From Eimeria necatrix (taxonomy: Eukaryota; Apicomplexa; Conoidasida; Eucoccidiorida; Eimeriidae), in NCBI RefSeq assembly GCF_000499385.1, contig NW_013654796.1, positions 145,289-158,426 on the forward strand: a stretch of 13,138 nt of DNA, given 5' to 3'. Numbering within the stretch: the stretch's first letter is position 1; every line of letters starts with the position of its first letter. Position numbers and translations under genes: made by a program. Under the pieces are notes generated by a model that ran no database searches, was not told where the DNA came from, and was given only the letters and a program-made list of their open reading frames with translations. Of the stretch, positions 1 to 7,310 are shown one piece after another.

Positions 1-155
1 GCTGCGGTGTACGTACAGCGCGCGCTGTGGGACGCCCAGAGATGCACCGCCAACGGCAACATTGAAATTCTGAGGGAATATGCTCGAGCTGTAGTTGCTT
101 CTCGAGAGGCCCCGCTGCTGATTCGTTCGCCTTTAGAAATGGGCTGGGGGCGCAT

Positions 156-194
<39 letters not shown>

Positions 195-445
195 CAGGCC
201 TGTGGGCTTCGCTACGCTGCGCGGCGGCGGGCGTAGGACTGCGACGGAGTCGCCGGCGTCCCGCGCTGCAGCAGACTTCGAGGACGATGCAGCAGCAGCA
301 GCAAGAGGGAGAGGCCGCATGCAGCGGGCAGCAGCAGCAGCAGCTGCTGCTGCTGCTGCGCGTCGCAGCAACCGCGCATCAGCAGCCTCCGGGCGGCGCC
401 TTCGGGGGGGCCCCTCCAGCGCCGAGGCGGAAGGCCACCCCTACC

Positions 446-495
<50 letters not shown>

Positions 496-640
496 CGCCA
501 GCGAGCTGGGAGCCCCCCCCGAAGGTCTGGCAGCACTTCTCCCAGCCTCGATGACCCCAGAGACAGCCAGTGGGGTGGAGAGTTTTTGTCTCCTCGGAGA
601 CACCGGCGGCTGCGGCTTGCTTCCTCTTCTTCGTCCTCGC

Positions 641-682
<42 letters not shown>

Positions 683-813
683 CGAGCAGCAGCAGCGAGG
701 CGGAGGGCGCGTCGAGCCGGCCGGGGTCGGCGTCTGCGGGGGGCTGCGCAGCAGCAGCAGCAGCAGCAGGGCGCCGGCCGCGGCGCATGCGCTGCGGCGC
801 AGCGTCTCCTGCT

Positions 814-845
<32 letters not shown>

Positions 846-1266
846 CACCCCACACGGGGCGCAGCGCCGCAGCTGCCGCCTCGCGGGCACTTCTGCTGTT
901 GATGCCATGGCGCTGCTGGCAGACCCCACAGTCCCTGACAGCAGCAAGAAGGAGTTGCTGCGGCTGGCGGATCCTGACGAGCTGAAGCTGGCGCGGCAGC
1001 ACCGGCTGCTGCTGCGCAGGAAGGAGGAAGCAGCAGCAGCAGCAGCAGACAGCAGCAGGCTGCCGCCCCAGCGCATCGGCGTCCCCGAGCGCTGTCTCCA
1101 CCAGCGCTACGCGGGCTTTTTGCCTTTTCCCCACGGCAGCATTTTCTCCATTAAGGAGCTGCTGCTGCTGCAGCAGCAAGCAGCAGCAGCGGGCGCGAGT
1201 CGTTGGCTGAGGCTTCAGGCGCTGCAGCGGGGCTGGCAGCAGCGCCCGCGGGACTCCCAACAGCAG
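1..1266 (+). CDS. 5'-partial exon of large chromatin-associated protein, low-complexity with possible degenerate bromodomain end
   Basis: One frame is open from base 1 to a TAG at 1267-1269. No start is visible, so the exon is cut by the window edge. The first ~45 residues are non-repetitive (LWDAQRCTANGNIEILREYA). They resemble the last helices of degenerate bromodomains such as the one preceding the ePHD finger in KMT2/MLL proteins, but an ankyrin-like helix is an alternative. Poly-Gln, poly-Ala and poly-Ser runs from CAG repeats follow, read in different codon phases. A conserved-looking stretch at about 890-1160 (DPTVPDSSKKELLRLADPDE, then RYAGFLPFPHGSIFSIKELL) argues that the frame is real. 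The next exon lies in another frame. The join is unresolved, because no strong GT donor is visible between 1130 and 1266, so either a non-canonical splice or an indel in a CAG run is possible. The TAG is a single-base variant inside a CAG run. No function can be assigned to this part alone. Confidence 0.6.
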
Positions 1267-1267
1267 T

Positions 1268-1299
<32 letters not shown>

Positions 1300-1467
1300 C
1301 AGCAGGCCAAGCCCTCCGCACTGAAAACCCCGAAGGCAGCTGCTTCGTTTGCTGCCAGCGCCACAGATGTGCTTTGTGTCGGGTGCGTGCTGCTGCGCTG
1401 CTGCTGCCGCTGCAGCAGCAGGTTTATTTGGGCGAGCTTGTGGGGCCCTTCCGGGTCTACGCGGACG

Positions 1468-1500
<33 letters not shown>

Positions 1501-1622
1501 AGCAGCAGCAGCAGCAGCAGCACAAGACCGTCGCCGGCGGCCTCTGGCTCCACGTCCGCTGCCTCATGAGCATTACGGGGCTGCATGCAGATCGCTACAA
1601 TCGGGGCTTTTTCAATCTCAAA
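1203..1622 (+). CDS. Exon encoding the first half of an extended PHD (ePHD) zinc finger
   Basis: This frame is open from 1155 and the true exon start is uncertain; 1203 is only an approximate left edge. The C2HC half of an ePHD is visible. A CFVC pair (1341-1352) and a CALC pair (1368-1379) are followed, after a Ser/Gln-run insertion, by GLWLHVRC, where His 1551 and Cys 1560 complete a CxxC...HxxC zinc knuckle. The order CALC...(L/W)xHVxC matches the ePHD of KMT2, PHF and JADE family proteins. The exon ends in FNLK at 1622, directly before a GTTAGT donor. The split is phase 0, and the next exon continues the domain at the expected place. ePHD fingers bind histone tails or nucleic acids in chromatin regulators. 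The specific ligand here is unknown. Confidence 0.72.
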
Positions 1623-1819
1623 GTTAGTTTTATTCTTTTTCCTTTTTGCTGCTGCCTTCTTTCTTTTGCTGCTGCTTTCTGTCTCTTGCTGCTGCTTTCT
1701 GTCTCTTGCTGCTGCCTTCTGTTTCTTGCTGCTGCCTCTTTGCCTTTTCCATGAGCTGCTGCTGCCCTCCCGCTGCTCAGCACCGTGCTGCAGGCCATAT
1801 GCCTCATTTTCCCGCCGCC

Positions 1820-1872
<53 letters not shown>

Positions 1873-1874
1873 AG
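1623..1874 (+). other. Phase-0 intron splitting the ePHD finger
   Basis: The donor is AAA|GTTAGT at 1622/1623 and the acceptor is CTGCTGCAG|GAG at 1874/1875. Joining them keeps the frame and gives FNLK-ELVSTALKRRC, which lines up with the linker between the two zinc halves of known ePHD domains. The interior is strongly pyrimidine-rich. It holds about four copies of a 20-bp unit (about 1657-1736) and then a CTG run that reaches the acceptor. The splice sites were inferred by eye from domain continuity. Confidence 0.8.
1657..1736 (+). repeat. Intronic 20-bp pyrimidine-rich minisatellite, about four copies
   Basis: The unit is close to TTTCTGTCTCTTGCTGCTGC. Two copies are essentially identical and the flanking copies are slightly diverged. 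It lies inside the ePHD intron and ahead of the CTG run at the acceptor. Similar T-rich/GCTGCTGC text recurs at 2440-2540. Confidence 0.8.
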
Positions 1875-2165
1875 GAGCTGGTGTCTACGGCCCTGAAGCG
1901 GCGCTGCGCCTACTGTGGGGCCGTGGGAGCTGCTGTGCAGTGCTGCGGCACTGGCTGCATGCATTTCTTTCACTACGGCTGCTGCCGGCTTTCTTACTTG
2001 GCTCCGGGTGCTGCTGCTGCTGCTGCTGCTGACGGCAGACACGTGACGCCGCCGCTTGCTGCTGCTGCCGCAGCAGCAGCAGCAGCAGCAACCGAGACTC
2101 AGGGGCCAATCAAGCGGGTCGTCCCCGACCCCCTCTACTTCGGCAACTTCATGTGTCTCTCGTAG
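1875..2165 (+). CDS. Exon encoding the second (PHD) half of the ePHD zinc finger
   Basis: The exon opens in phase 0 after the CAG acceptor. Cys ligands are at 1905 and 1914 (CAYC). Then CCGTGC (1941-1958) and FFHYGC (1965-1982) reproduce the spacing of the KMT2-type ePHD, in which a CCxxxC motif is followed by eight residues ending in HxxC. An Ala-rich insertion (about 2008-2095) follows, and then a non-repetitive tail (IKRVVPDPLYFGNFMC). The final expected zinc pair (C-x2-H) is incomplete: Cys 2154 is present, but no His occurs before the in-frame TAG at 2163-2165. This suggests splicing just upstream of the TAG (GT dinucleotides at 2153, 2155 and 2162) rather than a true end. The right edge is therefore uncertain. 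Confidence 0.7.
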   Translation, partial: ELVSTALKRRCAYCGAVGAAVQCCGTGCMHFFHYGCCRLSYLAPGAAAAAAADGRHVTPPLAAAAAAAAAAATETQGPIKRVVPDPLYFGNFMCLS

Positions 2166-2900
2166 GCTTCATCCTCTGATGCGGCTGCGCTGCTGCTGCT
2201 GCTGCTGCTGCTGCTGTGCTGCTGCTGCTGCTGTCGTGCTGCTGCTGTCGCCGGTGCTGCTGCCGCTGCTGCTGCTGCTGCTGCTCAGGAAGGTCTAACC
2301 AGTTGTGTCTCTTTAGAGCTTCGTTTGTTGTGTCTTTGCTGCTGCTGCTTTTGCTGCCGCTCGGAGCAGCAGCAGACTTTCTCTTGTATCTGTGCACTTG
2401 GGTCTTTTTGCTTCTGTTTTTATTTTTCATTTTTTTAAAGTTTTTTCTTTTTGCTGCTGCCTTCTGACTTGTTGCTGCTCCCTTGGAGTCTCTTGTGTCT
2501 CTTTTTGTTTCTTTTGCTGCCTCCTTTTGTGTCTCTTTTAATCTCCTGTTGTTTCTTTTCATTTCTCTTATCTCTTTTATGCTTTATTATCTTTTATTAT
2601 CTTTTATTATCTTTTATTATCTTTTATTATCTTTTATTATCTTTTATTATCTTTTATTATCCTTTATTTTCTTTCATTATCTTTTATTGTCTTTTGTTAA
2701 CTTACATTGTCCCTTATTATCTTTTATTATATTTAATAATCTTTTATTATCTTTTGTTCTTTTTATATCTTATTATCTTTTATTATTTCTTTTTGCTTCT
2801 TTTTATTTCTTTTTGTTTTAATTGCTTCTCTCTTTGCTGCTGGGCATCTGCCTGTCTCTTTCCGCGTCTTGCTTCTGTCTCTTCTTGTGTGTCGGAGGCG

Positions 2901-2933
<33 letters not shown>

Positions 2934-3079
2934 ATCATGGCGTCTTGGTCCCTTGCCCGCTGCTACTGCTGCCTTTCTGCTGCTGCTGGTGCTTGCTGCT
3001 GCTGCTGCTGGCTCCCCTGCTGCTGGTGCTGCCGTGCTGCTGCCGTTCTTGCTGCTGCTGCTGCCTAACTCGCTGCTGC

Positions 3080-3117
<38 letters not shown>

Positions 3118-3119
3118 AG
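2166..3119 (+). other. Gene-poor 0.95-kb stretch, probably an intron feeding the bromodomain exon
   Basis: No convincing coding sequence is visible. The plus strand is T-rich and pyrimidine-rich. It contains CTG runs at 2188-2285, 2902-2933 and 3000-3118 and a decanucleotide array at 2581-2790. It ends in a CTG run followed by CTCAG|GCCTGCC, a plausible 3' splice site at 3119/3120. Open frames here encode only poly-Leu/Cys/Phe-Ile-Tyr and are treated as spurious. It could instead hide a short exon or an intergenic gap with the 5' end of a separate bromodomain gene. No in-frame ATG exists in the downstream frame here, which favours an intron. Confidence 0.55.
2581..2790 (+). repeat. Decanucleotide tandem array CTTTTATTAT
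   Basis: A 10-bp unit is tandemly repeated. Seven consecutive exact copies lie at 2591-2660, and diverged copies continue to about 2790. Each unit has a T4 tract, so the tracts recur about once per helical turn. Confidence 0.92.
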
Positions 3120-3487
3120 GCCTGCCAGTGGTGGAGGAGCCGCTGCAGGTGTGGGCTGTGCTGGAGTTGGAAGTTTTGTCTCCTCCTCATGCTTCAGGAG
3201 ACAGATTTGTGCTGCACTATTCTCCTTCGCTGAATGGGGCCCCCGACTGTTTGGTGCTGCTGCTGGACGTGCAGCGGGGGCTGCACCGGCTGCTGCTGCT
3301 GCAGCAGCAGCTCCTTCTGCTGCAAAGACAGCAGGTGTCCGCCAGCCAGCAGCAGCAGCAGCAGCAGCAGCAGCTGCAGCTGCAGGAGCAGCAGGCGGAG
3401 GAGACGGCCAGGAGGACCCCCAAGCGCCACGTCAAGGGCCAGCGCCGCGAGGACCCAGACCACACATACTACCGCAGCAGGAGGCGT

Positions 3488-3531
<44 letters not shown>

Positions 3532-3684
3532 CCTCTCTGGCTTCCCCACAGTCCAGGTCTGGATGGATGGCAAGTATTATCCCGCATGCATCCGCAGCGT
3601 GAAGCCCCCTGCGCCTTCGGCGACGGAGACGGCGCGCAGCCTGCTTGCTGCTGCAGCAGCAGCAGAGCGCGAGCAGCAGCACGG

Positions 3685-3725
<41 letters not shown>

Positions 3726-3852
3726 TGATGGTTGAACCCGTGAAGGGCCCCCATGGCCCTGCAGAGATCCGCCGCCTGGCCCTCGCGAGTGCCCTGTGGG
3801 CTGTTGTGGGTTCGGAGCCTTACCCTTTTTTTGTGACGGACGTGATCACCGT

Positions 3853-3904
<52 letters not shown>

Positions 3905-4182
3905 GAGGCTGAGGGCGCCTCGTCTGCTGCTAGTGATGCTGCAGCCTGGCGCTACGTAGCCTCCATTGGCTTCGAGGCCCTAGAGGTTCAGTACCTACCT
4001 GAAGAGGGGGCCCCCGGGGGGCCCCCCGAGTGGCTGAGTCCGTGGGAAGTGGACTTTGCCCCGGGGCCCCTGCATGCAGAGGAGCAGCAGCTGCAGCAGC
4101 TGCTGCAGCAGCAGGAGTTCCCCAGGCAGAGGCAGCTCTGGCTCCTCCAGCAGCTCGAAACGCTCATGGCCACTCCAGCGGA

Positions 4183-4230
<48 letters not shown>

Positions 4231-4301
4231 CAGCAGCAGCAGCAGCGTGGCTCCCGCGCTGCGCTACCAGGCGTTCATCGACGACATCCCTGTGTGGACG
4301 G

Positions 4302-4345
<44 letters not shown>

Positions 4346-4716
4346 TTGCATGCAGCTTTGCCGCCTTGGGTGTCAGACTACTGGAAAGTAGTTCCTGTTG
4401 CTGTTTCTTTGTCTTTCATCAGGAGGCGGCTGCAGCACGGATTCTACAGAAGAGAAGCAGCACTGCATGCAGACTTGCTGCTGCTGCTGCAGAACTGCAG
4501 GCGCTTCAATGCTGCTTCGGACTCGCTGAGTGTGCTTAGCCACGAGCTGGAGAGGCACTTGCTGCTGCTGCAGCTGCTGCCGCAGCCGCAGCAGCAGCAC
4601 GCGCAGCTGCAGCAGCAGATCAAACGCCAGTACAAGCTCGCTTGCCTACTTGCTGCAGCAGTTAACCAGTTAGCAGCAACAAACGTCGGCTTTCTCGCCG
4701 ACCACGATGCCTGGAT

Positions 4717-4749
<33 letters not shown>

Positions 4750-4925
4750 CGAGCAGCCGCAGCAGCAGCCGCAGCAGCAGCCGCAGCAGCAGCCGCAGCA
4801 GCAGCAGCAGCAGCAACTGGGGGAAGTCGCACAACAGCAGGCACAGACCCAGCAGGAAATGGAAGTAGAGAGCTCCAAAGGCACAATTTCAAGCAAGCGA
4901 GAGGCTTCAGAAGGGCCTGAGCCAA

Positions 4926-4960
<35 letters not shown>

Positions 4961-5093
4961 GCAGGAGAGGCAGCTGCTGCTGGAGCAACAGCAGCCCCTG
5001 CAGCTGCTGCTGCAGACAGCCCCCCAAGCGCGGCTAAGCCGACAAAGCGTATTAGCAACGGCTCCAGCAGAAGCAGCGGCAGCAGAAGCAGCC

Positions 5094-5131
<38 letters not shown>

Positions 5132-5190
5132 CGGTTCGTGCACCTGGAGACGCGCCTTCAGCGGGTCCGGCGCAGCAGGAGGCTGGAGGC

Positions 5191-5225
<35 letters not shown>

Positions 5226-5368
5226 TGCTGCTGCTGCAGGAGGAAGAGACTGTCCAGCAGCAACTCCAGTGGAGCCCTCTTAGAGACTCTAGTTTAGGAG
5301 CTGCTTCTTCATCTCCAGAGACGGGGTCGCAGCCTGCTGATCCCCCGAAGCCGGCCCAGCCAGAGGTC

Positions 5369-5422
<54 letters not shown>

Positions 5423-5564
5423 TGGCCTGTTGCAGTTGCTGTTTCCTGTGATGGCGTCGAAGAGCCCACAGAGCTGCTGAGGCCCCGCAGCTGCAAGTTT
5501 GTCGAAGATGATGACTGCAGCCCACGAGCTGCAGCAGCAGCACCAGCAGCAGCAGCACCAGCAG

Positions 5565-5595
<31 letters not shown>

Positions 5596-5778
5596 TCCAG
5601 CAGCGGCAGCTCTCGATTCTGACAGCAGCGAAGAGGAGAACCTTGGGGCTGCTGTGCTGCTGCCTGCAGCAGCAGCAAAAGCAGCAGCAGCAGCTCCTGC
5701 CCCTCTGAGGCGCAAACGTCTCCGCTGCAGCGACTCACAGCGGGAGTCCCCAGAGAAGCGGCAGCAGCAGGAGCAGCC

Positions 5779-5828
<50 letters not shown>

Positions 5829-6250
5829 GGCACCTTGACTCTGCTGAGAAAAGCCAGGGGGCCCCCGAAGCAGCAGCAGCCCCGTCGGCACACCGTTTGA
5901 GGGGCCCATTAGGGGGCCCCTCTTCAGGGGGCCCCCCAGCAGGGGGCCCCCCAGCAGGGGGCCCCCCAGCAGGGGGGCCCCCATCAGGGGGGCCCCCAGG
6001 AGGGGGCCCCCCATCAGGGGGCCCCACATTGGGGGGCCCCACAGTGGACACAAGGAGACAAAGCCATGCAGCTGCGAGGTCCCGCCACAGTGGCAGCAGG
6101 AGATCTGGCAGCAGACTTTCGCAGCAGCAGCAGCAGCAGCAGCAGCAGCTCTACGGGGAAGAAGGGGCCCCACAGGAAGAATGGGCTGAGCTGCAGCGGG
6201 CAATGGAACTGAGTCTCAAGACTTTTGAAGAAGAACAAGCTAGGAACAAG

Positions 6251-6297
<47 letters not shown>

Positions 6298-6367
6298 CGG
6301 CGTTGCGGAGGCAGCAGCAGGAGCTGCGGCAGAGGCCGCACACGCAGGCACGGGCCAAGTGCAGTCT

Positions 6368-6402
<35 letters not shown>

Positions 6403-6481
6403 CGCCTCGAACGAAGCAGCAGCAGCTGCTGCTGCGGCTCACAGGAAGGAGAGACGCGGGGGCAAGCGAAGCCGCCAGTGA
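3120..6481 (+). CDS. Terminal exon of a PHIP/BRWD-like bromodomain protein with CRAMM-like module and C-terminal UIM
   Basis: The frame is open to TGA at 6479-6481. It has no ATG until about 3562, so it must be entered by splicing; the acceptor CTCAG|G at 3119/3120 fits. Ahead of the bromodomain is a module like the CRAMM region of PHIP/BRWD proteins: a stretch with GDRFVLHYSPSLNGAPDCLV (3200-3265), VQVWMDGKYYPACI (3551-3592) and LSPWEVDF (4034-4057), matching the family's MSPWDMEL signature. A bromodomain follows (about 4140-4600). It has PVAVSLSFIRRRLQHGFYRR and RRFNAAS, in which Asn 4508-4510 is the acetyl-lysine-binding Asn. Basic patches (RRKRLR near 5710 and RKERRGGKRSR at the end) look like nuclear signals. 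A ubiquitin-interacting motif lies at 6176-6240 (EEWAELQRAMELSLKTFEEE). Between domains are pure Gln, Ser and Ala runs from CAG repeats, four PQQQ units (about 4756-4800) and GGPP repeats (about 5900-6041). The likely role is nuclear reading of acetylated histones. WD40 repeats, present at the N-terminus of animal PHIP/BRWD, are not seen and would lie upstream if present. Confidence 0.88.
4756..4803 (+). repeat. 12-bp in-frame repeat CCGCAGCAGCAG (PQQQ)
   Basis: Four consecutive 12-bp units encode Pro-Gln-Gln-Gln after the bromodomain. They interrupt what is otherwise a CAG run, suggesting duplication of a unit carrying one CAG-to-CCG change. Confidence 0.85.
5898..6041 (+). repeat. GGGGGCCCCC-core minisatellite encoding GGPP(A/S) repeats
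   Basis: About eight or nine units of roughly 15 bp (AGGGGGCCCCCCAGC type) remain in frame and encode a Gly-Gly-Pro-Pro-Ala/Ser repeat. Each unit core is self-complementary. The same core fills the non-coding block at 8505-8860. Confidence 0.9.
6176..6240 (+). other. Ubiquitin-interacting motif (UIM) coding segment
   Basis: The encoded EEWAELQRAMELSLKTFEEE has the UIM pattern: an acidic start, then Leu-x-x-Ala-hydrophobic-x-x-Ser, then acidic residues. The key Ala (6200) and Ser (6212) are present. It lies between two poly-Gln runs near the C-terminus of the bromodomain protein, in the same frame. Known UIMs are short helices that bind ubiquitin or ubiquitylated proteins. Confidence 0.75.
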
Positions 6482-6518
6482 GCTGTGTGGCAGCAAATGT
6501 GGCCCCCCAGCCCCAAAC

Positions 6519-6585
6519 GCATGCATGCATGCATGCATGCATGCATGCATGCATGCGCGCATGCATGCATGCATGCATGCATGCG
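6519..6585. repeat. (GCAT)n tetranucleotide array
   Basis: A near-pure GCAT/ATGC array starts 38 bp after the bromodomain gene's stop codon and is interrupted by two GCGC variants. It is a run of overlapping TGCATGCA palindromes, the site established for ApiAP2 orthologues PF14_0633 of Plasmodium and cgd2_3490 of Cryptosporidium. Confidence 0.95.
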
Positions 6586-6669
6586 CAATCTGAGTGCATG
6601 CATAGGGGCTGAGTGCGCTTCGCTTTGGGGCTTTGGGGAAGTTTGAAAGCAACGGACAAGACGCAGTGG

Positions 6670-6780
6670 GCATGCATGCATGCAGCCCCGCGCGCATGCA
6701 TGCACGCAGTGGCTTTGTGCATGCGTTTTTGCATGCATGCATGCATGCATGCATGCATGCATGCATGCATTTATGCATGC
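6670..6780. repeat. Second (GCAT)n cluster
   Basis: Shorter GCATGCATGC blocks at about 6670-6685 and 6696-6706 lead into a long run at about 6731-6770, with a TTTAT interruption before the last unit. It is the same unit as the array at 6519-6585, separated from it by about 85 bp of non-repeat sequence. Confidence 0.92.
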
Positions 6781-7065
6781 GGACAGTACAGACTGACGGG
6801 CCTCCCGTTTTTTCAAATTTTAATATGGCCGAAGTTGTTGCATATAACTGCATGCAGCAGCAGCAGCAGCAGAAATGTAAATTCGCACTATAAAGGAGTT
6901 TGTAGACTATGCAGTAAAAGGCCTCGGGGAAAATCTGAAAAGAAAAAAGTTTTATTTGGAGGTCTAAGCCCCATTCTTTTGCATGCATGCTGCTGCTTCT
7001 TTCTTTTATTTAAAGAACAAAGTAAGGAAGACTTGAATCGAGAGTTCCACAGGGAAAAAGCTTCG

Positions 7066-7310
7066 TGCTGCAGCTGCTGCAGCACACGCTGCTGCAGCTG
7101 CTGCAGAAGATGCTGTTGCAGCAGCTGCGGCACACGATGCTGCAGCAGCATCGTGTGCCGCAGCTGCTGCACACAATGCTGCAGCAGCATCGTGTGCAGC
7201 AGGTGCTGCTGCTGCAGCAGGTGCTGCCGCTGCAGCAGGTGCTGCTGCAGCAGCAGGTGCTGCTGCTGCAGCAGCAGGTGCTGCTGCTGCAGCAGGTGCC
7301 AGAGCAGTGC
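7066..7310. repeat. CTGCAG-rich block of nested inverted and direct repeats
   Basis: A run of CTGCTGCAGCAG text contains a perfect inverted repeat (arms 7117-7142 and 7146-7171, 3-base loop). A second inverted repeat has one mismatch (arms 7164-7181 and 7185-7202, 3-base loop). About six direct units of GCAGCAGGTGCTGCTGCT type follow at 7195-7300. It can be read as Leu-Gln-Gln on one strand and Ala-Pro on the other, with no domain support for either. Confidence 0.85.

Noticed and set aside
212..853. Long minus-strand open frames opposite the plus-strand exons (also 3194-3754, 4444-5058, 5158-6203)
   Set aside because: They encode poly-Leu, poly-Cys and poly-Ala from the complement of CAG runs and have no domain, whereas the plus frame carries conserved domains.
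2581..2790. Regular short repeats suggestive of a CRISPR array
   Set aside because: The 10-bp units are contiguous with no unique spacers, and the genes here are eukaryotic and spliced.
2451..3068. Hydrophobic Phe/Leu/Ile/Tyr-rich frame resembling a membrane protein
   Set aside because: The hydrophobicity is forced by T-rich repeats. There is no regular helix spacing, and the region is probably an intron.
6014..6988. Minus-strand frame with His-Ala-Cys-Met repeats
   Set aside because: It arises from reading the GCAT array and antisense CAG runs; there is no domain and no sign of selection.
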